Below, one piece after another: positions 24,322 through 33,081 of a stretch of 49,395 bases of DNA. Source of the DNA: Candidatus Elulimicrobium sp. (GTDB taxonomy: Bacteria; Patescibacteriota; Minisyncoccia; Phycocordibacterales; UBA918); NCBI GenBank assembly GCA_022730015.1, contig DZBU01000006.1, positions 1 through 49,395 of the forward strand, given 5' to 3'. Numbering within the stretch: position 1 is the stretch's first letter; every line of letters starts with the position of its first letter. The notes below the pieces were generated by a model. That model was given only the letters and a program-made list of their open reading frames with translations. It searched no databases and had not been told where the DNA came from. Made by a program: the position numbers and the translations under genes.

Positions 24322-25746
24322 ATGGACCAAAAAACCCCGAAATACATTACGACCACCTTGCCGTATGTGAACTCCAAACCGCACATTGGTTTTGCGACCG
24401 AGTTGGTGCGGGCCGATGCGTATGCTCGATACTGCAAGCTTCAGGGCCATGAGGTGTTTTTGAATACTGGTACCGACGAACACGGACAGAAGATCTGTGA
24501 TAAAGCACAGGAAGAGGGAATGAGCCCGCAGGAATTTGTTGATTCTCTCGTGGTTGATTTTAAACAACTGCTCCCAGAATTGGGAGTGTTACCAGAAGCA
24601 AACTTTGTCCGTACAACCGATGAACATCACAAAAAAGCTGCGCAAGAAATGTGGCGACGTTGCAAGGCAAATCGCGATATCTACAAGGCAACTCATCAGG
24701 TGAAGTATTGCAAGGGGTGTGAGCTTGAAAAGACCGATTCTGAACTTGAGCATGGCAAGTGTCCGCTTCATCCAACTACCGAGATAGAAGTGCGCGAAGA
24801 AGAGAACTACTTTTTCCGCTTTTCAAAATACCAGCAAGCGCTCCTTGATCTGTATACCAGTAACCCTCATTTCGTTGTACCAGACTATCGTTTGGCAGAA
24901 ATAAAGAAATTTGTCGAAGGTGGACTGCAAGATTTTAGTGTGTCACGTCTCAAGACTAAGATGGCCTGGGGAGTGTCAGTGCCTGATGATGAAGATCATG
25001 TCATGTATGTGTGGTTTGATGCCCTCACCAACTACATTTCAGTGACCGGTTGGCCGGAGAAGGAAGATTTTGGCGGATGGTGGCCAGGTGTGCAGTTTGC
25101 TGGTAAGGACAACTTGCGTCAGCAGAGCGCTATTTGGCAGGCGATGTTGCTTTCGGCAGGACTGCCAAATTCCACTCAGATATTCATCGGTGGTTTCATT
25201 ACGAGTAATGGGCAAAAGATGAGTAAGTCACTTGGTAATGTCATCAGTCCGTATGAGCTTACTGCACGCTATGGAACTGAAGCAACTCGTTACCTCTTGC
25301 TTCGTCACGTACATCCCTTTGAGGACACTGATGTCACTTGGGAACGGCTTGATGAGTGGTACACTGCCAACCTAGTGAACGGCCTCGGCAACCTCACTGC
25401 CCGCATCATGAAGATGGCTGAGACACATCTCGACGCGCCAGTTACTGTTACGGACGTTACCTCAATGGATGTTAAAGCCCTTGAGCACTTTGAGTTCCAG
25501 GCCGTGCTCGATGGTATTTGGGCTGGTATCGGAGCAATGGATGAATACATCACCGAGAACGAGCCGTTCAAGGTAGTGAAGACTGATAAGGTACTGGCGC
25601 AAGAGATGATCGAGAAATTAGTGCGTGACCTTCATGAAATTGCAGAGTCACTGGTCCCGTTCATGCCGCAAACGGCTGAGATAATTCTCGCTGCTATCAA
25701 GGAAAATAAGAAGCCAGAGAATCTCTTTGCTCGCTTAGAGGGGTAA
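24322..25746 (+). CDS. metG: Methionyl-tRNA synthetase
   Basis: TTTLPYVNSKPHIGFATELVRADAYARY, Zn motif YCKGCELEKTDSELEHGKCPLHP, NGQKMSKSLGNVISP. Confidence 0.96.
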   Translation: MDQKTPKYITTTLPYVNSKPHIGFATELVRADAYARYCKLQGHEVFLNTGTDEHGQKICDKAQEEGMSPQEFVDSLVVDFKQLLPELGVLPEANFVRTTDEHHKKAAQEMWRRCKANRDIYKATHQVKYCKGCELEKTDSELEHGKCPLHPTTEIEVREEENYFFRFSKYQQALLDLYTSNPHFVVPDYRLAEIKKFVEGGLQDFSVSRLKTKMAWGVSVPDDEDHVMYVWFDALTNYISVTGWPEKEDFGGWWPGVQFAGKDNLRQQSAIWQAMLLSAGLPNSTQIFIGGFITSNGQKMSKSLGNVISPYELTARYGTEATRYLLLRHVHPFEDTDVTWERLDEWYTANLVNGLGNLTARIMKMAETHLDAPVTVTDVTSMDVKALEHFEFQAVLDGIWAGIGAMDEYITENEPFKVVKTDKVLAQEMIEKLVRDLHEIAESLVPFMPQTAEIILAAIKENKKPENLFARLEG

Positions 25747-25748
25747 CT

Positions 25749-26609
25749 ATGGAGATCAAATATATTGATACCCACGCGCATTTGAACCTGGCCGCTTTTG
25801 CGGAGGATGTTTTGGCAGTGGCTGGGAAGTGTGCTGAGGAAGGCGTGGTGGTTATCAATGTTGGCACGAAAGCGAGTACCAGTAAGCGCGCGGTGGAGAT
25901 TGCCATGGAGACGTTCAACCGAGCGCAGGTTGCCCCCGGAGGGGATAATTGTTTCGCAATTATCGGCCTTCATCCAATCAACACGGTGCCGGACTCACAC
26001 GATGAAGAGGGTGGCGAAGCAGAAGAATTTGATATTGATTTTTATCGCGAGCTCGCCCAAAAAGGGAACGTGGTTGGAATTGGTGAATGTGGTTTCGACT
26101 ACTATCATACTCCTGAGGGTAGTTATGAGACACAGGAACGAGCCTTTATTGCTCAGATTGAGCTAGCCAATGAGCTTGACTTGCCGCTCATGATCCACAC
26201 CCGTGGACCACAACCGGGGAAGGAGAGTCCGACCGGACGCAGTGTGTACCACGACGTGTATGAAGTGTTGAAACAGTACGCGAAGGTACCGTTCAATGTG
26301 CACTTCTATGCCGGTACGAGCGAAGAAGCGGCGCGTTTTTTCGAGCTCGGCGGTACCATCTCCTTCACGGGGGTCATCACCTTCGCCAAAGACTACGAGG
26401 AGCTCGTAAAAAGCGCGCCGCTAGACCGCATCCACGCCGAGACCGACTGTCCATACGTAGCACCAGTGCCGTACCGCGGCCAGCGCGCTGAACCCTGGAT
26501 GGTTAAGGAAGTATACAAAAAGATCGCCTCGATCAGAGGCGAGGACGAAGAAGTGGTGCGTGAGCAACTCCTCGCGAACGCGCGGCATCAGTATGGTCTT
26601 TCCCTATGA
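25749..26609 (+). CDS. tatD: TatD-family hydrolase/DNase
   Basis: YIDTHAHLNL, GIGECGFDYYHTP, LPLMIHTRG, RIHAETDCPYVAPVPYRGQRAEPWMVKEVYKKIA. Confidence 0.92.
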   Translation: MEIKYIDTHAHLNLAAFAEDVLAVAGKCAEEGVVVINVGTKASTSKRAVEIAMETFNRAQVAPGGDNCFAIIGLHPINTVPDSHDEEGGEAEEFDIDFYRELAQKGNVVGIGECGFDYYHTPEGSYETQERAFIAQIELANELDLPLMIHTRGPQPGKESPTGRSVYHDVYEVLKQYAKVPFNVHFYAGTSEEAARFFELGGTISFTGVITFAKDYEELVKSAPLDRIHAETDCPYVAPVPYRGQRAEPWMVKEVYKKIASIRGEDEEVVREQLLANARHQYGLSL

Positions 26610-27622
26610 GTATCACTACTGATTGGTCCACCAAGTATGATCGTCTCATCTGGGAAGCGATCTGTAGCGGGAAGGTGACTGGTGCACTTCAGGGTCGCCC
26701 GACCGAAGTCATCGAATCCGGCCTAGCGCACGTGTTCTTTTACGATGACACGGTCTACAAGCTCTACAAGACCCATGACGATAAAGATCACTTCATCAAA
26801 GGAGTACTAGCACCGACCGACCGCCGAACGGCCTTCCTTACCCACGACTTCTCACTCAATCAACATTTTAGCGACACCGTGTATCAGCAGCTGTACTCAG
26901 TCTACTATCGGCAGGGAAAGGCCGAAGTGCTACCGTTTGATGGTGCCTCGGTCTACACGCTGGTGCAGATGAGTCGTCTTGATTTTGATACCAACCTACA
27001 CGAGCGCCTCCTGCGCGACGATATCGATACCGATAGTCTTTTTTTCCTTGGCTACGAAACCGCGCGTGCGGTCGATACCTGCCCAGTCAAAGCCCCGGAT
27101 ATGCTCAATTGGTACGATCTGGCAACGGAGCGCGTGGCTTTCCTCAAACAATTCACCGCTTGGCTCCCCACCGAATTTGCTACCGCGGTGAATGATTCTG
27201 GTGTTCTAGAATCGTTCGACAAACATCTGGAAAAGTACCGCGAGGAATATGAGTCCCTTAAAGGGGGAGAGCTCACCGTCAATATTGATAATCACGACGA
27301 AAATGTCTTTTTTAAAGATGGCAAACCACAATTCATCGATCTTCTCCCACCGATGAGCTGTTGGTGGTTTGGACTCCCATACGCCAATCTGAGTAATCTT
27401 ATGGTCAACGTGGAGGCACTGCATTCGATCGAATTTGCTAAGCATATTGAAAAAGGCTACTTCGAATATTTCGGCATCACCGCACTACCGGCCCATACTT
27501 ACGGCTTCACACATGCGTTCGCACATATGATCTCAGTCGCGCACTTTGGATCAGTCGCAGGGAAGGAAGAAGTAACAAAGCGGTATCTAGAACGGCTGCC
27601 CGAAGTGAAGGGTTGGTTGTAA
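26606..27622 (+). CDS. Aminoglycoside phosphotransferase-like kinase family protein
   Basis: ELTVNIDNHDENVFFKDGKPQFIDLLPP resembles the catalytic HxD...N...D of APH-type kinases; 4-nt overlap with tatD. Confidence 0.6.
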   Translation: MSITTDWSTKYDRLIWEAICSGKVTGALQGRPTEVIESGLAHVFFYDDTVYKLYKTHDDKDHFIKGVLAPTDRRTAFLTHDFSLNQHFSDTVYQQLYSVYYRQGKAEVLPFDGASVYTLVQMSRLDFDTNLHERLLRDDIDTDSLFFLGYETARAVDTCPVKAPDMLNWYDLATERVAFLKQFTAWLPTEFATAVNDSGVLESFDKHLEKYREEYESLKGGELTVNIDNHDENVFFKDGKPQFIDLLPPMSCWWFGLPYANLSNLMVNVEALHSIEFAKHIEKGYFEYFGITALPAHTYGFTHAFAHMISVAHFGSVAGKEEVTKRYLERLPEVKGWL

Positions 27623-27626
27623 TAAA

Positions 27627-27668
27627 AAAACGGGCCGTTTGACGAAGTCAACCGGCCCGAAAACGAAA
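27627..27668. terminator. Terminator between convergent genes
   Basis: AAAAAAACGGGCCG...CGGCCCG inverted repeat with A-run. Confidence 0.65.
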
Positions 27669-27678
27669 GAGCAGCCCA

Positions 27679-28524
27679 TCACTGCACCCGCTCCACGATC
27701 TCGACCAGTCGGTCGGTCAACGTTTGGCAAGAGGACATGATCGAACCATTGGGAAGTAAAAAATCAAACTTCCCATTTTGTTCGACCAGTTCGTAGGCCT
27801 CGAGCGGTGTGCCAGAGAGGTCGGTCGCGACTCCTCCCGCGCTCCGCACAATGAGCGACATCGCTGCTGTCTCGACGGCACTCCTGCCGCCAAAAAGCAC
27901 CGCATCGGTCAGTCCAGAGGCAATAAGGCCACCTCCGATAGCTGTAGCACCAAACGACTGGTGTTCCATGCCTCGTTCGGCTAACACCGCTGCGCGGATT
28001 GCCTCCAATTTACACGGAGCATTGCGCCAAGCCACTGCGGTCACTCGCCAAGACAAAGGGTGAGGGACAACTTGCTGCGCGGAATAGAGATCTTCATTCC
28101 CGCGCATCTGTTGCACAAAGCCACCGCCAGCTTTGGTCGCTGCCCAGGTCCATCTGGTAATCGGATCATGAATGACGCTCATGATCGGTTCCCACCAGGT
28201 GTCGCTGCGACGTTCCATCAGACTGACGGCAACAGTCGTGACCGCCAAGCCCCGCAGGTACGCCGCGGTGCCATCAAGCGGGTCGACATAGAAAGCGTAG
28301 GGGAAGTTGCGATGAAACACATCTCCCTCTTCGCCAATATATCCCACGTTCGGTAGCGTGCTCGTCCAATCGAGAAGCCTCTGATGAACCGCCAGATCGA
28401 CATCGGTCACGGGAGTATTGTCTGCCTTGAGGGCGGAATGGTTGAATAAGCGAAAATTCGCACGAATGGGCGCAGCAGCGGCGTGCACAACGTCAACCAG
28501 GGAAAAGATATCTGGCAAATGCAT
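27679..28524 (-). CDS. Inositol monophosphatase / CysQ-like phosphatase
   Basis: GYIGEEGDVFHRNFPYAFYVDPLDGTAAYLRGLAVTTVAVSL; start at MHLPDIF (28524) supported by AAGGAGG upstream. Confidence 0.85.
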   Translation of the reverse strand: MHLPDIFSLVDVVHAAAAPIRANFRLFNHSALKADNTPVTDVDLAVHQRLLDWTSTLPNVGYIGEEGDVFHRNFPYAFYVDPLDGTAAYLRGLAVTTVAVSLMERRSDTWWEPIMSVIHDPITRWTWAATKAGGGFVQQMRGNEDLYSAQQVVPHPLSWRVTAVAWRNAPCKLEAIRAAVLAERGMEHQSFGATAIGGGLIASGLTDAVLFGGRSAVETAAMSLIVRSAGGVATDLSGTPLEAYELVEQNGKFDFLLPNGSIMSSCQTLTDRLVEIVERVQ

Positions 28525-28592
28525 GAGAACCTCCTTGAAATGTGAAAGAGCCAACTGTCGAAAAAATACAACAGAAATTAATCTTTGTCTAG

Positions 28593-29525
28593 TTATTCAA
28601 AGAAATTGATGAGATATTCGTTGATCTCTCGTTGATCAAGTGCGTAAAAATCCTCTCCACTGCGGTGCATGTCTTCAGCCAGATCAACACCGACAAAGCG
28701 CCAGTGCCACGGTTCAAAAATATAGAAAGAATTTCCTTCGGGGTAGGAAAGGATGAAGCCGTACTGGTAAGCATTTGTCAGAAGCCACTGGTATTCTTGG
28801 GTATCTTTGAAGCTGTTATATGCTCCTCCGACCGCTGAAGTGGTGAGATCGACGGTGGTGCCAAGTTGATGCTCCGAGTAGCCTTGGTCGGCGGAAAAGG
28901 CATTGGCGCCAGTGCCGTACACCTGAGTGAACTGGCCTTTGAGGTCTACTTGTTCATCAAACGAACGATAGGCTGAGACGATCTTCAGGTCCATGTTGTC
29001 CTTGGCAGCGGCATCAAGCAGGTCTTCGAGATGATCGATCACTTCAGCGTGGAAGTATTGGTCCTTCTTGCCAGGGAGAATGTACTCGCTATCTATCTGT
29101 TTCAGGCGTGTTGGATTGTAGTTTTCATTGAGAAAGTAGACCTTTGAATATTTTGCGAGAAGCTCCTCATCGGTCTTGGCGAGCTTGTCGAGGTCACCCA
29201 GTGTACCAGCCAGGTCGCGGATCTGGTCTTCGAATTCTTCATTTCGACCCTTTTCATCTTTATAATCATCAGCAAGTTCTTCTAAGTCTTCTTTAATATC
29301 GGTTAGTTCACCACGAAGCTCGCCAATGGTCGTGCTAGCGACCGAGAGCTCCGCATTTTTTTGATTAGCTTGTTGTAGAAAGATGTTTCGCTCCTGCAAT
29401 AAACCAGTGATCTGTTGTCTCTGGTCCTTGATTTCAATAGCTAGGTAAGTCGAAGTGGCGATACCAAAGAGAGCAATGATGCCAGCCAAGTACAGGGTTA
29501 CTTCGTTTGAGAACTTCATGACCAC
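28593..29525 (-). CDS. D-alanyl-D-alanine carboxypeptidase (VanY-like) with N-terminal TM and coiled coil
   Basis: VSAYRSFDEQVDLKGQF, DQGYSEHQLGTTVDLTT, EPWHWRFVG motifs. Confidence 0.9.
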   Translation of the reverse strand: MVMKFSNEVTLYLAGIIALFGIATSTYLAIEIKDQRQQITGLLQERNIFLQQANQKNAELSVASTTIGELRGELTDIKEDLEELADDYKDEKGRNEEFEDQIRDLAGTLGDLDKLAKTDEELLAKYSKVYFLNENYNPTRLKQIDSEYILPGKKDQYFHAEVIDHLEDLLDAAAKDNMDLKIVSAYRSFDEQVDLKGQFTQVYGTGANAFSADQGYSEHQLGTTVDLTTSAVGGAYNSFKDTQEYQWLLTNAYQYGFILSYPEGNSFYIFEPWHWRFVGVDLAEDMHRSGEDFYALDQREINEYLINFFE

Positions 29526-29646
29526 TATTCTAACATGGTTGCCCTGGATCGAAGGAGAAAGGAAAGGGCGGGATCATTGATCGTTAGCATTGAAGGAAAA
29601 CCATATATATGGTATGGTTCTGCCGTTATCAAATAAGTTCCTGAAC

Positions 29647-30159
29647 ATGTCAGAAACAAAGATGCCAGCAGCCGAGGTGAGCTCATATGAGCTAGCCTTC
29701 CACGTACTTCCAACGGTTGCTGAAGGGGAAGTAACCGCAGTCTTTCAGAAGCTGAAAGACCTTATTACCAAGCATGGTGGTACTATCACCGTCGAAGAGG
29801 CACCGATTCGTTTTGATCTTGCCTACGAGATTGTGAAGTATCTCGAAGGCCGCAATCGCAAGTTTTCGAGCGCGTATTTCGGATGGGTACGATTTAAGAT
29901 CGATCCAGCTGAGATTGCTGCTATCACTGAGGAGATTGAGGGCACTAAAGAATTGCTTCGACACCTACTCATCAAACTCACACGAGTCGAAGAGGCACAT
30001 CCAGTGTACTTCCACGATGCGCTTGAGATCTTGTCAGAAAAGACAAAGACCATCGACTTGGACGTAGAAGAGGGAGAAGTGGTTGGAGAAATCTCTGAAG
30101 AAGAGGTTGCTGAAGTGGTGGCAACTGAGGATGGAGAAGAATCAGTAGACAAGGTATAA
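29647..30159 (+). CDS. rpsF: 30S ribosomal protein bS6
   Basis: YELAFHVLPTVAEGEVTAVFQKLKDLITKHGGTITVEEAPIRFDLAYEI; upstream of ssb and rpsR; start MSETKMP preferred. Confidence 0.88.
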   Translation: MSETKMPAAEVSSYELAFHVLPTVAEGEVTAVFQKLKDLITKHGGTITVEEAPIRFDLAYEIVKYLEGRNRKFSSAYFGWVRFKIDPAEIAAITEEIEGTKELLRHLLIKLTRVEEAHPVYFHDALEILSEKTKTIDLDVEEGEVVGEISEEEVAEVVATEDGEESVDKV

Positions 30160-30196
30160 TAGCCGAATATTGGTCTAACGATTCAAAACCGACATT

Positions 30197-30631
30197 ATGT
30201 ATCTTAACAAAGCAATGATCTACGGGAATCTTACTCGTGATCCAGAACTCAAAGCACTCCCAAGTGGTATGAATGTCTGTTCTTTTTCACTTGCTACCAA
30301 CCGTGTCTACAACGACCGCGATGGCAAGCGTCAAGAATCAGCCGATTATCACAATGTTGTGGTATTTGGAAAGCAGGCAGAGAACTGCGCCAAGTACTTG
30401 ACCAAAGGTAATGCTGCGTATGTCGAAGGACGTATGCAGACCAGAAGCTGGGAAAAGGACGGCCAAAAGCTATATCGTACCGAAGTGATCGCTGATCGTG
30501 TTCAGTTTGGTCCAAAGGGAGGCAGTACGAGCGGTGGTGGTAGTGCTCCAGCAGCGAGTGAGGATAGTAAGGCGCCGGCGGTGCCAGACTACCCAGAGGA
30601 GGAGATCAACCCAGAAGATATCCCTTTCTAA
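30197..30631 (+). CDS. ssb: Single-stranded DNA-binding protein
   Basis: MYLNKAMIYGNLTRDPELKALPSGMNVCSFSLATNR; acidic C-terminus EEEINPEDIPF. Confidence 0.97.
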   Translation: MYLNKAMIYGNLTRDPELKALPSGMNVCSFSLATNRVYNDRDGKRQESADYHNVVVFGKQAENCAKYLTKGNAAYVEGRMQTRSWEKDGQKLYRTEVIADRVQFGPKGGSTSGGGSAPAASEDSKAPAVPDYPEEEINPEDIPF

Positions 30632-30805
30632 ACACAGAATATGACCCATCTACTGCGTTGTGGTTCAGAAAATAACGCTCACTGGACATTAAGTCCCATT
30701 CACGTTATTTTCCTCCCACGCCTTGTATCTGGGCCATCTCTACGTTTAGAAAATTTCTTCCGAGATTTCATGATCTAGAACATTGCTTCGAATTCAAAAT
30801 TAACT

Positions 30806-31006
30806 ATGGAAACAAAAGAAACAGTAAATGCACCAATGCACCACATCGACTACAAGGACATTGTGCGTCTCAACAACAACGTAAACCCACATGCTCGCAT
30901 GATGAGTCGTCGACGTACTCATCTGTCTGCAAAAGGGCAGCGCAACTTTGCAAAAGCAGTGAAGCGCGCACGTTTTATGGCACTCATGCCGTACATCCAG
31001 CATTAG
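30806..31006 (+). CDS. rpsR: 30S ribosomal protein bS18
   Basis: IDYKDIVRLNNNVNPHARMMSRRRTHLSAKGQRNFAKAVKRARFMALMPYI. Confidence 0.93.
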   Translation: METKETVNAPMHHIDYKDIVRLNNNVNPHARMMSRRRTHLSAKGQRNFAKAVKRARFMALMPYIQH

Positions 31007-31015
31007 GATGAAAAC

Positions 31016-31050
31016 AAAAAGACCGGCCCTAAAAGGGCCGGTCTTTTTGT
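31016..31050 (+). terminator. Terminator after rpsR
   Basis: AAAAAGACCGGCCC-taaaa-GGGCCGGTCTTTTT. Confidence 0.9.
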
Positions 31051-31084
31051 TTATTACAAGGTTCGATTTGAAAACGCTACTATA

Positions 31085-31128
31085 AAAAACGGGGGGCCAG
31101 CTTCGCTGGCCCCCCCCGTTTTTTTACC
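31085..31128 (-). terminator. Terminator of efp
   Basis: AAAAAACGGGGGGCCAGC-ttc-GCTGGCCCCCCCCGTTTTTTT. Confidence 0.9.
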
Positions 31129-31130
31129 CC

Positions 31131-31706
31131 CTAATTCTTCTCCGCACGAGAAGAATATTCACCCGCTTCAGTATTGATACTGATGATGTCGCCTTCGTTG
31201 ATGAACATTGGCACCATGATAGTCGCGCCAGTTTCGAGGGTTACCTGCTTCAGGGCACCACTTGAAGTATTGCCTTTGACCGCTGGCATAGCTTCTTTAA
31301 CTTTAAGTTCCATCTTAATCGGGAGCTTGAGACCGATGATCTCATCGTTGAAGACAAGGGCATCGACGTCACTACGCTCCTTAAGAAAACGTCCCTGATC
31401 GCCAACGAGGTCTTCACTTAGGGTAAATCGCTCTGATGGATTACCAGTAAAATGGAACCAGTATTCACCCGGCTTACGATAAATAAAGGTCACGGATTTC
31501 GTCTCGAGATCAGCTTCTACAGCTGTTTCACTGACGTGGAAAGTAACTTCAAGCAACCGACCATTTTTCAGGTTTTTAAGCTTGGTGTTATTCACCGGCT
31601 TGCGCTTTTGCTTACGAAATACGTGAGAGTCTACCACCAGACATGGCTCATCATTGTGAATGATGACTTTTTTAAGGGTAATTTCATTGTAAGAGAGAAC
31701 GGCCAT
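31131..31706 (-). CDS. efp: Elongation factor P
   Basis: Full-length EF-P pattern: VDSHVFRKQKRKPVNNTKLKNLKNGRLLEVTF ... MVPMFINEGDIISINTEAGEYSSRA. Confidence 0.93.
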   Translation of the reverse strand: MAVLSYNEITLKKVIIHNDEPCLVVDSHVFRKQKRKPVNNTKLKNLKNGRLLEVTFHVSETAVEADLETKSVTFIYRKPGEYWFHFTGNPSERFTLSEDLVGDQGRFLKERSDVDALVFNDEIIGLKLPIKMELKVKEAMPAVKGNTSSGALKQVTLETGATIMVPMFINEGDIISINTEAGEYSSRAEKN

Positions 31707-31749
31707 ACTAAAATATTTTGATTGTGTTAGAGTGGCAGCATACTAGCAT

Positions 31750-32340
31750 ATGTTGGGATTTCGGGCTACGGACGAAGCACAAGACTGGGAAGACGAGCGA
31801 ATTCTTGCGGAATCGACCATGTCCCCATGGCTGTTTGCGTTGTTGGTTGAACGCTACCAAGGACCATTTTTACGAAAAGTGCGTGGTGTGATCCGCGACC
31901 CGCGCGATGCCGAAGAGGTGGTGCAAGACGCTTTCACCAAGATTTACATCAACGCACATCGGTACGAACCGCAATCCGGCGCCAAATTTTCTTCGTGGGC
32001 GTATCGTATACTCCTCAATACCGCCTTTACCCGCTATCAAAAGCTTATAAAAGAAGGGCAGCGCTTTACTGCCATTGATCCAGAATATGAGCAGCAGTAT
32101 GGTGAGTGGAAAGAACACTCAGGTTTCGCCGAAAAGCGAGACGGTATCGAGCGCATTCTCGAGCGCCTACCTGGTCATTTGGCACTGGTGCTTCGGCTCC
32201 ACTATCTTGAACACTGGTCACACCAAGATATTGCTGAACAGACAGGTGAAAATGTCGGCACGATCAAAGCTCGCATCCACCGCGCCAAGGCCGCCTTTCG
32301 TAAGGAAGGGAAGGATGGTGAGGCAGAAGCGTTGCTTTAA
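31750..32340 (+). CDS. Second ECF-family RNA polymerase sigma factor
   Basis: DAEEVVQDAFTKIYINAHRYEPQSGAKFSSWAYRILLNTAFTRYQ and HLALVLRLHYLEHWSHQDIAEQTGENVGTIKARIHRAKAAFRK. Confidence 0.93.
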   Translation: MLGFRATDEAQDWEDERILAESTMSPWLFALLVERYQGPFLRKVRGVIRDPRDAEEVVQDAFTKIYINAHRYEPQSGAKFSSWAYRILLNTAFTRYQKLIKEGQRFTAIDPEYEQQYGEWKEHSGFAEKRDGIERILERLPGHLALVLRLHYLEHWSHQDIAEQTGENVGTIKARIHRAKAAFRKEGKDGEAEALL

Positions 32341-32345
32341 TTTTT

Positions 32346-32450
32346 TAAAAGAGCATGCCTGTGTACTCAGAGAATGGCGACTATGGCCGGGAGGGTTTGG
32401 CTGGGGCGGCCAAGGAGCGTATGATTCGAGTATACAGGCAAGGTCTTTTA
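32346..32450. repeat. Large palindromic element (element C)
   Basis: Outer arms taaaagagcatgcctgtgtactc (32346..32368) / gagtatacaggcaaggtctttta (32428..32450), inner ttggc/gccaa stem. Confidence 0.75.
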
Positions 32451-32486
32451 TGTAACTAAATTTTACTTCAAGAAGTATAAAAGAGT

Positions 32487-32825
32487 ATGAAATCAACTAT
32501 GCAAAAAGCCATCATGCGCCGCGTGTACTACAGCTACGCGCTCAGTATTGTGTCGCACGCGATGTTCTGGCGGGGAATGTTCCTCAGCGTGGCCGGCGTA
32601 CTCTTGGCTGATTGGCTTCACGTGGCGAGTATTGCGCACAATTTCCTCTCTGTCCCTATCAGCAACGTACCACAGTTTGTCTTAAATTCGTTTATAAACG
32701 CCATTACTCACGGCGAGTTTCTCACCGCCCTCACCTTGGTCTTTGCTGGAGGAATCGCCATTTCTGCTGGCTACCATATCGCGCAAGTCATCACCGCACA
32801 TACGACCGTAGAAAAGACGGTATAA
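32487..32825 (+). CDS. Hypothetical membrane protein
   Basis: ORF 112 aa with about 2 hydrophobic segments. Confidence 0.5.
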   Translation: MKSTMQKAIMRRVYYSYALSIVSHAMFWRGMFLSVAGVLLADWLHVASIAHNFLSVPISNVPQFVLNSFINAITHGEFLTALTLVFAGGIAISAGYHIAQVITAHTTVEKTV

Positions 32826-32879
32826 AAAGTCGCAAAAGCCCCACAGTACTTCAAGGCTCAACCTTGAGTAGTTTGATCG

Positions 32880-33015
32880 GTCCGTGTCGTGCTACCTCTT
32901 TTCCGAAACTCTGGAGCCTGCGAGCTTGGTCTTTTTGCTAAAAGTCGCAGGCGAAGCGTTAGTGCTCGCCCGCGGGAGGCGAGTGCGGTCGGAAAAGAGG
33001 TAGTGCGACTAAGGA
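32880..33015. repeat. Large palindromic element (element B)
   Basis: Arms 32886..32906 / 32989..33009 (21 nt, only two G.U-type positions), inner hairpins gcctgcga/tcgcaggc and ctcgcc/ggcgag. Confidence 0.8.
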
Positions 33016-33029
33016 CAATGAAAAACAAA

Positions 33030-33062
33030 AAACCACCAGAGAAAGTCAGACTGGTGGTTTTT
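33030..33062 (-). terminator. recA terminator
   Basis: AAAAACCACCAG-tctgactttct-CTGGTGGTTTT in minus orientation. Confidence 0.8.
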
Positions 33063-33081
33063 AGGTTAGTGTCTGAAAAGG

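Noticed and set aside
27052-27282. Small minus-strand ORFs inside the phosphotransferase gene
   Set aside because: Antisense to a coherent CDS, no ribosome-binding site or motif.
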